DNA from: Gammaproteobacteria bacterium
GTDB lineage: Bacteria > Pseudomonadota > Gammaproteobacteria > UBA9214
Assembly: GCA_029859555.1 (NCBI GenBank)
Contig: JAOUCV010000174.1
Span: 1-5,188 of the forward strand
Direction of reading: 5' to 3'
DNA length: 5,188 bases
Shown here in pieces: positions 1 to 5,188 of this stretch. Within the stretch, counting starts at the first letter, position 1. Every line of letters begins with the position of its first letter. Position numbers and translations under genes: made by a program. The notes under the pieces are model-generated. The model searched no databases, was not told where the DNA came from, and worked only from the letters and a program-made list of their open reading frames with translations.

Positions 1-319
1 GCCGGTCATCGGTATACAGCGGCACCGTCACCAGCCCGCAGGCCAGCGCGGCCTGGTCAAAATACACCCATTCCTTGCTGTTACGCAGGTGTACCGCGAC
101 GCGCTCGCCCGGCAGCAGGTTTTCGGCGGCCAGTGCCGCCTGCCAGCGGGAAACCTGCTCACCCACTTCGCCCCAGCTGGTATCGCACCACGTCTTGCTA
201 TCGGCATCAAAATGGCGGTAGGCAATACCCTCCGGTGTGCGCCTGACACGTTGCAGCATCAGGCCATCCAGCGTCCCGGCCTTCTCGGCGGAAATAATAT
301 CTTCGGTAGCAAGTGTCAT
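1..319 (-). CDS. Long-chain acyl-CoA synthetase (AMP-forming), 5' part, cut by the window edge
   Basis: The minus frame opens with ATG at 319 and stays open to the left edge, giving the first 106 residues of a protein whose family is usually about 550-600 residues. It resembles the FAA1/FadD15 branch (COG1022) of AMP-binding enzymes, which activate fatty acids to acyl-CoA by way of an acyl-adenylate at the cytoplasmic face of the membrane. Seen here is the N-terminal part only: TLDGLMLQRVRRTPEGIAYR (residues 16-35), a stretch like the family's TW.EV..QV.RW (47-60), and GERVAVHLRNSKEWVYFDQA (71-90) followed by LVTVPLYTDDR (96-106). The ATP-binding P-loop and adenylation motifs lie beyond the edge. 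Purine-rich stretches AAGGG (323-327) and AGGGG (332-336), read on the minus strand, precede the ATG and support this start. The gene is divergent from thiS across 86 bp. Substrate chain length cannot be judged from this fragment. Confidence 0.9.
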   Translation of the reverse strand, partial: MTLATEDIISAEKAGTLDGLMLQRVRRTPEGIAYRHFDADSKTWCDTSWGEVGEQVSRWQAALAAENLLPGERVAVHLRNSKEWVYFDQAALACGLVTVPLYTDDR

Positions 320-340
320 AAGCCCTTATTTCCCCTGGTA

Positions 341-388
341 ATGACCAAAACCGGGTGGTTGCGGTAGAATAGTCACAGTTTAAAACTG
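341..388 (+). promoter_or_regulatory. Putative sigma70-type promoter for thiSG, with overlapping palindrome
   Basis: In the divergent gap before thiS there is a -10-like TAGAAT at 365-370 (5 of 6 to TATAAT) and a -35-like ATGACC at 341-346 (4 of 6 to TTGACA), 18 bp apart. Transcription would start near 376-378, leaving a leader of roughly 30 nt. That is too short to hold a TPP riboswitch. A perfect inverted repeat, CAGTTT-A-AAACTG (376-388), sits at the predicted start point and could be an operator. The complementary strand offers only a weak -10 (TATTCT, overlapping the same box) for the acyl-CoA synthetase gene. This is read by eye and is inference only. Confidence 0.4.
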
Positions 389-405
389 CACACACAAGAA
401 GCACC

Positions 406-606
406 ATGAATATCACTGTTAATGGCACCGCAAGCGAATACCCGGACAAACTGAGCGCCAGCCAACTGCTGCGCTCACTGGGCCTGGCCGACAAACGCCT
501 GGCACTGGAGATCAACGAGGAAATCGTGTCACGCAGTACCTATGACAGCCGCGTTATCAATCCCGGCGACCGGGTTGAAATCGTGCACGCTATCGGTGGT
601 GGTTGA
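406..606 (+). CDS. thiS: ThiS, sulfur carrier protein for thiamine thiazole synthesis
   Basis: This is a 66-residue ubiquitin-fold (beta-grasp) protein of normal ThiS length. It begins MNITVNGTASEYPDKLSA and ends VEIVHAIGGG. The C-terminal Gly-Gly is the functional end: in the family, ThiF adenylates it and it then receives sulfur as a thiocarboxylate, which ThiG uses to build the thiazole ring. The middle part LALEINEEIVSRSTYDS (residues 33-49) and the N..D.VEIVHAIGGG ending are typical. The start follows a weak purine stretch AGAAG (397-401), 4 nt from the ATG. thiG lies 67 bp downstream on the same strand, so the two are probably cotranscribed. A ThiF-type activating enzyme is not in the window. 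The family also includes MoaD-like proteins, but the adjacent thiG settles the role. Confidence 0.96.
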   Translation: MNITVNGTASEYPDKLSASQLLRSLGLADKRLALEINEEIVSRSTYDSRVINPGDRVEIVHAIGGG

Positions 607-673
607 CGCCAGCAGTCAGCACCACCCGTATTTCAAATAACCCTGTCACCAAGTATCAAAGAGTTAACTGCCT

Positions 674-1486
674 ATGTCTAGCGTCATGCAACCACAGCCC
701 CACACCAGCCCCGACCCGCTGCTCCTCGCCGGCGTCGAATATAAATCCCGGCTGCTGGTGGGCACCGGCAAATACAAGGACCTGGACGAGACGCGTGCCG
801 CTACCGAGGCCAGCGGTGCAGAGATCGTGACAGTCGCCATCCGTCGCACCAACATCGGCCAGAACCCGAATGAACCCAGCCTGCTGGAAGTCATTTCGCC
901 GCAAAAGTACACACTGCTGCCCAATACTGCCGGCTGCTATACCGCCAGCGACGCCGTGCGCACCTGTCGGCTGGCGCGCGAACTGCTGGATGGACACGAG
1001 CTGGTGAAACTGGAGGTACTGGGTGACGAACAAACCCTGTTCCCGGACATCATACAAACCCTGGAGGCAACCGAAATACTGGTAAAGGATGGTTTCAAGA
1101 TCATGGTATATACCAATGATGATCCCATCATCGCGAAACGTTTTGAAGACATGGGGTGTGTCGCGGTAATGCCGCTGGCCGCACCGATCGGCTCCGGACT
1201 GGGGATACGCAACCCGCACAATATTCGCACCATCGTGGAAAACGCCTCGGTGCCGATCCTGGTCGACGCCGGAGTGGGTACCGCTTCTGATGCCGCGATT
1301 GCCATGGAGCTGGGCTGTGACGGTGTACTGATGAATACCGCCATTGCCGGCGCGCAGGACCCGGTGCTGATGGCCTCCGCCATGAAGAAGGGTATTGAGG
1401 CAGGACGCGAAGCATTCCGTGCCGGGCGCATCCCGCGCAAACGCTTTGCCAGTGCCTCTTCACCGATAGACGGGATGTTTTTCTAG
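674..1486 (+). CDS. thiG: ThiG, thiazole synthase
   Basis: This is a 270-residue TIM-barrel enzyme of normal family length. ThiG condenses 1-deoxy-D-xylulose 5-phosphate, dehydroglycine (from ThiO or ThiH) and the ThiS thiocarboxylate into the thiazole phosphate of thiamine, in the cytosol. Visible motifs are [15 protein letters not shown] (residues 26-40), [20 protein letters not shown] (84-103), [15 protein letters not shown] (111-125), the phosphate-binding [12 protein letters not shown] (170-181), [10 protein letters not shown] (193-202) and [15 protein letters not shown] (216-230). By alignment from memory with Bacillus ThiG, Lys112 should be the Schiff-base lysine, with Glu114 and Asp198 as the partner acids; all three are present. 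The C-terminus ([14 protein letters not shown]) is also typical. The first ATG is chosen because AAAGAG (658-663) lies 10 nt upstream; Met5 is a possible alternative. It follows thiS by 67 bp and ends at a hairpin terminator. Confidence 0.98.
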   Translation: MSSVMQPQPHTSPDPLLLAGVEYKSRLLVGTGKYKDLDETRAATEASGAEIVTVAIRRTNIGQNPNEPSLLEVISPQKYTLLPNTAGCYTASDAVRTCRLARELLDGHELVKLEVLGDEQTLFPDIIQTLEATEILVKDGFKIMVYTNDDPIIAKRFEDMGCVAVMPLAAPIGSGLGIRNPHNIRTIVENASVPILVDAGVGTASDAAIAMELGCDGVLMNTAIAGAQDPVLMASAMKKGIEAGREAFRAGRIPRKRFASASSPIDGMFF

Positions 1487-1548
1487 CGCACCCGCGCAGT
1501 CCGCTTTTTGCTGCTCACCTGAATGCCTGCAACAATAGCTACGTCTCA

Positions 1549-1598
1549 GGTAAAAAATATTCCCTGCAGGAGCGCACCTCGTGCGCGATTTTTTTACC
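1549..1598 (-). terminator. Probable reverse-direction use of the same terminator (for the MscS-family gene)
   Basis: The hairpin at 1572-1586 is flanked on the left by GGTAAAAAAT (1549-1558) and on the right by ATTTTTTTACC (1588-1598). These are inverted copies except for one extra base in the homopolymer. Read on the minus strand this gives the same GC stem, an SbfI-like palindrome CCTGCAGG (1563-1570), then six T. The T run is 14 nt beyond the inner stem, so it is not a textbook terminator in this direction unless the outer arms pair. Confidence 0.4.
1572..1595 (+). terminator. Rho-independent terminator after thiG
   Basis: A perfect 6-bp GC-rich stem, GCGCAC (1572-1577) and GTGCGC (1581-1586), closes a 3-nt loop and is followed two bases later by a run of seven T (1589-1595). 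It lies 86 bp past the thiG stop in the convergent gap with the mscS-like gene, which suits a thiSG terminator. Confidence 0.75.
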
Positions 1599-1607
1599 GT
1601 GCAAACA

Positions 1608-1620
1608 CGGACAATGTCCG
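1608..1620. repeat. Perfect 13-bp palindrome CGGACA-A-TGTCCG
   Basis: CGGACA (1608-1613) and TGTCCG (1615-1620) are exact inverted copies around a single A. The site lies about 45 bp past the stop codon of the minus-strand channel gene and just before the terminator hairpin as that transcript is read. It could form a small RNA hairpin (5-bp stem, 3-nt loop) in the channel mRNA tail, or be chance. Confidence 0.5.
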
Positions 1621-1664
1621 CACCTGAATAACAGGCAGATCCTGCGCACGACACGACCCTGCCG

Positions 1665-2963
1665 TCACTCCACCGCAACGGCCTGCCGCAGATGCACATC
1701 GCGCTGCGGATACGGAATGGTAATCCCGGCCTCCTTGAAGCCGTGCCAGATCGCCAGGTTGATTTCAGAGCGAACATTACCGACACCTTCCTGCGGATCC
1801 GACAGCCACACCCGCAACTCCAGCGCGATGCCACTGTCAGCAAATTCCATCAGGCGTGTTGCCGGCGGAGGTGTCGTGAGCACCCGCGCGCTTGCCATGG
1901 CAGCCTCGTCCATAATCGCCATCGCCTGTTCCGGATCATCGTCATAACTGATCTGCACCGGTATGCGCACGCGTACACGCTTGTCGCTGTAACTCCAGTT
2001 AATCACATCGGTCGTCACCAGGTTCTCGTTCGGTATCAGGGTTTCCACGCCATCACGGTTGCGCACCACCACATAGCGGGCACGCAACTCCCTGACCCAG
2101 CCATAGGTATCGCCGACGCTGATAACATCGCCCGGACTAATCGAACGGTCACCCAGTAAAATAAATCCGCTGATAAAATTACTGACAATCTTCTGCAGGC
2201 CAAAACCGATACCAACACCAAGCGCACCACCAAAAACCGTCAGCGACGCGAGGTTCAGACCTGCCTCGTTGAGTGCCAGCAGGAACGCCAGGCTCAGAAA
2301 GGCCACTTTGATGACCTTGCTTAAACCAACACGCATACTGATATTGATGTGCTGCGACTTCTTCAGCTGTTGCTCAACCAGACCGGACAACCAGACGGCC
2401 AGCAGCAGGTACAGGCCACACAGCACAATCAGCTTGACCACGATCAGCAATGACAGACGGGTCTCGCCAAACCTGAATGCCAACTGGTCCATAGCCGATG
2501 ACAGGTGTGGCAACCAGCCAACGAGGTGTAACGCAAACACACCCCAGATAACGGTACTGATAATCTTTTCCCATGCTTTTAACTGCGGGCCCGGAACAAT
2601 GCCCACGCGCAACATGTAAACAATCAAGCGCACCGCAGCCAGCGCCAGCAGCAACTTGGCGGCAGTATCCAGCAGTGGTGTCGGATAACCGGACAGATTA
2701 AACACAAGACGTCCGGTCAGCACCGCGAACAAACCACTCAGGGGAAAGGCCAGGCGCTGACCGATTTTCAGTATCAGGATACGAAACCCCGACAGGTTCT
2801 CGTGCTGCAATCGTTCATCCAGCAATTTTTGCGAGGCCCTGTGGATATAAAAAGCCGCCACCCCGGCAACCATCATCAATGAAAACTGCACCAGCAGGAC
2901 GCTGGTACCGTGCGAGGTGAGCATTTCCCAGAACTGTACTATTGTCGGTTCGATGAGTTCCAT
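1665..2963 (-). CDS. MscS-family small-conductance mechanosensitive channel
   Basis: With the start chosen here the protein has 432 residues. MscS-family channels are inner-membrane homo-oligomers that open under membrane tension and release solutes during hypo-osmotic shock. Hydrophobic segments lie near residues 19-40, 71-90, 99-121, 134-152, 169-192 and 217-232. The pore-lining TM3 follows at about 239-270, with GVGIGFGLQKIVSNFISG inside it. Next come the beta domain (GDRSISPGDVISVGDTYGWV at 271-290, LIPNENLVTTDVINWSY at 309-325) and the alpha/beta domain, ending with the family's IPYPQRDVHLR (416-426). It is longer than E. coli MscS (286 residues) because of extra N-terminal membrane helices, as in many proteobacterial homologues. 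The frame stays open up to 3143, but that would overlap trmB antisense. Met at 2963 is preceded by AGGATGGA (2971-2978) at good spacing; Met at 2975 (436 residues) lacks a spaced ribosome site. It is convergent with thiG and divergent from trmB. Confidence 0.93.
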   Translation of the reverse strand: MELIEPTIVQFWEMLTSHGTSVLLVQFSLMMVAGVAAFYIHRASQKLLDERLQHENLSGFRILILKIGQRLAFPLSGLFAVLTGRLVFNLSGYPTPLLDTAAKLLLALAAVRLIVYMLRVGIVPGPQLKAWEKIISTVIWGVFALHLVGWLPHLSSAMDQLAFRFGETRLSLLIVVKLIVLCGLYLLLAVWLSGLVEQQLKKSQHINISMRVGLSKVIKVAFLSLAFLLALNEAGLNLASLTVFGGALGVGIGFGLQKIVSNFISGFILLGDRSISPGDVISVGDTYGWVRELRARYVVVRNRDGVETLIPNENLVTTDVINWSYSDKRVRVRIPVQISYDDDPEQAMAIMDEAAMASARVLTTPPPATRLMEFADSGIALELRVWLSDPQEGVGNVRSEINLAIWHGFKEAGITIPYPQRDVHLRQAVAVE

Positions 2964-2977
2964 TGCATAATCCATCC

Positions 2978-3034
2978 TGAACAAGGTACCAGCCTGTAGC
3001 GTAATAATACCCTCAGGAAACGACAACCGGGCAA
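2978..3034. promoter_or_regulatory. Possible divergent promoter region between the MscS-family gene and trmB
   Basis: This gap is the only place for a promoter for either gene. The AT-rich block around 3002-3009 gives a plus-strand -10-like AATAAT (3003-3008) with TGAACA (2978-2983) 19 bp upstream, and a minus-strand -10-like TATTAT (3004-3009) with TTGCCC (3029-3034) 19 bp upstream. Both -35 boxes match only 4 of 6 and both spacers are long, so the call is weak. The two promoters would share the same -10 region. Confidence 0.3.
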
Positions 3035-3056
3035 CTATCTTCGCCGGCAAGCCACC

Positions 3057-3749
3057 ATGACACCAAGCGACAGTGACCACCCCGCCAGAAAGATCCGTTC
3101 CTTCGTACGCCGTGAAGGCCGTCTCACCCGCGGACAACAACACGCATTGCAGCTGTTATGGCCGCGCTTCGGGCTGGAAACATCAACACAACTGGACCTC
3201 GACAAGATATTCGGGCGCAGCGCACCGCGCACGCTGGAAATAGGCTTTGGCAACGGAGATACACTGCTCACCATGGCAGCTGACGAGCCGCAGACTGACT
3301 TCCTTGGTATCGAAGTGCATCGCCCCGGCGTCGGACGACTGTTACACGAACTGGAATCGCGTGCGCTCGACAACGTCCGTGTGATTCGCGAGGATGCAGT
3401 GCCGGTGCTCGGGAATTGCCTGCCGGATAACAGCCTGGACCGTCTGCTATTGTTCTTCCCCGACCCCTGGCACAAAAAACGTCACCACAAGCGACGCATC
3501 GTACAAGCTGAATTTATCGAATTGCTGGCGAAGAAGATAAAGCCGGGCGGAATCCTGCACATGGCAACCGACTGGGAAAACTACGCGGAACAGATGCTTG
3601 AAGTGACGGGTAGCTCAACGGCATTCAGAAATCCAGCCGGTGCCGGCAACTTCTCACCACGCCCCGGTTACCGGCCAACCACAAAGTTTGAACTACGCGG
3701 CCGGCGGCTGGGACACGGCGTATGGGATATTCTGTTTGAACGCTGCTGA
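3057..3749 (+). CDS. trmB: TrmB, tRNA (guanine-N7-)-methyltransferase
   Basis: This is a 230-residue class I SAM-dependent methyltransferase that makes m7G at position 46 in the variable loop of many tRNAs. Length and motifs fit the family: IRSFVRREGRLTRGQQHAL (residues 13-31), the SAM-binding LEIGFGNGDTLL (60-71), DFLGIEVHRPGVG (81-93), the signature LFFPDPWHKKRHHKRRIVQ (132-150), LHMATDWENYAEQMLEV (167-183), RPTTKFE (206-212) and RGRRLGHGVWDILFER (214-229). The match to E. coli TrmB is close along most of the protein. The ATG at 3057 has no clear Shine-Dalgarno sequence (at best GGCAAG at 3046-3051), but it puts the conserved IRSFVRR block near the N-terminus as expected. In Pseudomonas this gene directly follows thiG; here a channel gene on the other strand separates them. 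It is convergent with nhaD, 37 bp apart. Confidence 0.97.
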   Translation: MTPSDSDHPARKIRSFVRREGRLTRGQQHALQLLWPRFGLETSTQLDLDKIFGRSAPRTLEIGFGNGDTLLTMAADEPQTDFLGIEVHRPGVGRLLHELESRALDNVRVIREDAVPVLGNCLPDNSLDRLLLFFPDPWHKKRHHKRRIVQAEFIELLAKKIKPGGILHMATDWENYAEQMLEVTGSSTAFRNPAGAGNFSPRPGYRPTTKFELRGRRLGHGVWDILFERC

Positions 3750-3754
3750 ATAAT

Positions 3755-3769
3755 GCCGGCCGAACCGGC
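3755..3769. terminator. Small GC hairpin between convergent trmB and nhaD, possible weak terminator
   Basis: GCCGG (3755-3759) and CCGGC (3765-3769) form a perfect 5-bp stem around a 5-nt loop, five bases past the trmB stop. No T run follows on the plus strand, and on the minus strand only ATTATT follows. It may act weakly in both directions or may be incidental. The whole convergent gap is only 37 bp, so little else could terminate either transcript. Confidence 0.3.
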
Positions 3770-3786
3770 GACGGCTGTCGGGCAGA

Positions 3787-5188
3787 TCAAAAATAGGCTG
3801 CGTTGACCCAGAAGTGCACCATGATACTGGCTGCATAACCAAGCGCTATTGCGGGCATCCAGCGCAAGTGGCCAAAGAACGTGTACTTGCCGCGTGCCTG
3901 ACCCATCAGCGCCACACCGGCCGCCGACCCGATTGACAGCAATGAACCGCCAACACCGGCTGTCAGCGTAACCAGCAACCACTGACCAATGGACATATCC
4001 GGGTTCATGCTGAGTACCGCAAACATAACGGGAATATTATCGACAACGGCTGACAACAGACCCACCGATATATTGGCCAGCGTCGCTCCCCATTGCACGT
4101 ACATCACGTCGGAGGCCATTGCCAGGTAGCCCATAAAACCCAGTCCGCCGACACTGGCCACCACGCCGTAGAAAAACAGCAGGGTGTCCCATTCCGCACG
4201 GGCAATTGGCCTGAAAATATCAAATGCCACCACGTCGCCCGCCTCACCGCCTGCATCATTGACAGACTGCCTTTCCCGATGCGCCGTCTTCTTCAGGTAA
4301 TAACCGAAAAACTGCAGGTAACCAAGACCGGTCAGCATACCCAGCACCGGCGGCAGATACAGAAAATTATGGAAACACACGGCCGTGATGATCGTTGCAA
4401 GGAACAGTATTATGATTCGGCGTCCCCCGCGTATCATGGTCACCTCCTCACCACTGGCAACAGGCTTTTCATTCGGCACCGCGAAATGCATCAGGGCAGC
4501 GGGTATAAGAAAATTCACTGCAGACGGCAGAAACAGCGCAAAGAAGGTCCAGAAATTGACCATATCTTTCTGCCACACCATCAGCGTGGTGATATCACCG
4601 AATGGAGAAAAGGCACCGCCGGCGTTGGCAGCCACCACGATGTTAATGCAGGCAATGGTAATGAAGCGGCTGTTGTCGCCGCCCACTGCCAGCACCACCG
4701 CACACATCAACAGCGCGGTAGTAAGATTGTCGGCAATCGGCGAGATAAAAAACGACAGTATGCCGGTAATCCAGAACAGCGAGCGAAACCCGAAGCCATT
4801 GTTAACCAGTTTTACCCGCAGCGCCTCAAAAACGAGACGCTCCTCCATCGAATTGATGTAGGTCATCGCCACCAGCAGGAATAACATCAGCTCGGCATAT
4901 TCGAGCAGGTTGTGGCGCGCCGCCACTTCTGCAGCATGCGGCAATCCATGCTGCACATAGACCCAGGCGATGGCGCCCCAGATAAGACCGGCTGCAATAA
5001 TGACCGGCTTGGACTTGCGCAGGTGGGTAAATTCCTCGACCATCACCAGTAGGTAGGCAACCACAAACACAGCCAGCCCGAACACACCGACCCAGTGACC
5101 GGTGAGATCAAGCCACTCGGCAGCTGCAGCGCTTGCGAGCGACACACCCGGTAACAGCAACATCAGCAGGCCGGCTGCAAGCCGCTGC
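3787..5188 (-). CDS. nhaD: NhaD-type Na+/H+ antiporter, probably 5'-truncated by the window edge
   Basis: NhaD proteins are inner-membrane Na+(Li+)/H+ antiporters of the ion transporter (IT) superfamily, important at high pH and salinity. From the first in-window Met (5163) there are 458 residues, near the usual family length, with many hydrophobic helices. Characteristic polar segments are EYAELMLFLLVAMTYINSME (residues 88-107), SPIADNLTTALL (141-152), NAGGAFSPFGDITTLMVW (180-197), AVVDNIPVMFAVLS (372-385) and GVGGSLLSIGSAAGVALMG (403-421). The paired DN motifs (Asp145-Asn146 and Asp375-Asn376), in two halves, fit the inverted-repeat fold of the superfamily. A charged loop near 291-326 separates the halves. 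The frame has no stop between 5163 and 5188: the upstream codons add RLAAGLL before MLLLPGVSLASAAAAEW, which together look like a signal peptide with an Ala-rich cleavage region. No ribosome site precedes 5163, so the true start is probably beyond the edge. The family call is strong; ion preference is inferred. Confidence 0.93.
   Translation of the reverse strand, partial: QRLAAGLLMLLLPGVSLASAAAAEWLDLTGHWVGVFGLAVFVVAYLLVMVEEFTHLRKSKPVIIAAGLIWGAIAWVYVQHGLPHAAEVAARHNLLEYAELMLFLLVAMTYINSMEERLVFEALRVKLVNNGFGFRSLFWITGILSFFISPIADNLTTALLMCAVVLAVGGDNSRFITIACINIVVAANAGGAFSPFGDITTLMVWQKDMVNFWTFFALFLPSAVNFLIPAALMHFAVPNEKPVASGEEVTMIRGGRRIIILFLATIITAVCFHNFLYLPPVLGMLTGLGYLQFFGYYLKKTAHRERQSVNDAGGEAGDVVAFDIFRPIARAEWDTLLFFYGVVASVGGLGFMGYLAMASDVMYVQWGATLANISVGLLSAVVDNIPVMFAVLSMNPDMSIGQWLLVTLTAGVGGSLLSIGSAAGVALMGQARGKYTFFGHLRWMPAIALGYAASIMVHFWVNAAYF

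Noticed and set aside
207..515. A 102-residue minus-strand frame spanning the acyl-CoA synthetase start, the intergenic gap and part of thiS
   Set aside because: It runs out of frame through the acyl-CoA synthetase gene, across the divergent promoter and antisense to thiS. The acyl-CoA synthetase frame opening at 319 is the one with family motifs.
629..639. Short palindrome TATTT-C-AAATA between thiS and thiG
   Set aside because: It is AT-only with 5-bp arms; it is likely by chance and not placed near a clear promoter or start.
656..1219. A 187-residue minus-strand open frame inside thiG
   Set aside because: It is fully antisense to the well-supported thiG, has no family resemblance and no separate regulatory signals.
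1517..1551. Inverted repeat ACCTGA / TCAGGT after thiG, followed by an A run
   Set aside because: The 6-bp arms enclose a 23-nt loop and no T run follows on the plus strand; it is weaker than the hairpin at 1572-1595.
1692..2159. A 155-residue plus-strand frame inside the channel gene
   Set aside because: It is antisense to the conserved beta and alpha/beta domains of the MscS-family protein; His/Arg-rich shadow sequence.
3035..3475. A 146-residue minus-strand frame overlapping trmB
   Set aside because: It is antisense to trmB, low in complexity (Ser/Arg rich) and has no recognisable motif.
4093..4884. A 263-residue plus-strand open frame inside nhaD
   Set aside because: It lies entirely antisense to nhaD. 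Its product is rich in His, Arg and Gln with no recognisable domain, as expected from the complement of a hydrophobic membrane-protein gene.

Overview
The window looks like an ordinary stretch of chromosome from a gammaproteobacterium. TrmB can be aligned by eye with the enterobacterial protein over most of its length. A thiS-thiG pair with trmB nearby is a familiar gammaproteobacterial arrangement, for example in Pseudomonas. Coding density is high and codon use looks uniform. I see no insertion sequence, integrase, CRISPR array, tRNA or rRNA. An NhaD-type Na+/H+ antiporter and a mechanosensitive channel would suit a marine or saline organism, but that is inference.

Layout from left to right. 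At 1-319 (minus) is the 5' part of a long-chain acyl-CoA synthetase gene that runs off the left edge. An 86-bp divergent intergenic region carries a plausible promoter and a perfect 13-bp palindrome. It leads into thiS (406-606, plus) and thiG (674-1486, plus), the sulfur carrier and the synthase that make the thiazole half of thiamine. A 178-bp convergent gap holds a hairpin terminator and a second perfect palindrome. It is followed by an MscS-family channel gene (minus, 1665 to about 2963). Divergent from that is trmB (3057-3749, plus), the tRNA m7G46 methyltransferase. Finally nhaD (3787 to the right edge, minus) is convergent with trmB. Its reading frame stays open through the window end and encodes what looks like a signal peptide, so its true start is probably outside.

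The genes do not form one pathway. ThiS and ThiG work together; ThiF and the glycine or tyrosine oxidase needed to complete thiazole synthesis are not here. TrmB modifies tRNA. The channel and the antiporter are inner-membrane proteins for osmotic and sodium/pH homeostasis, in separate transcription units. I found no convincing undescribed system. The points worth a second look are regulatory (two short palindromes, a two-way terminator), a break in the thiG-trmB neighbourhood, and start-site questions for two membrane proteins.
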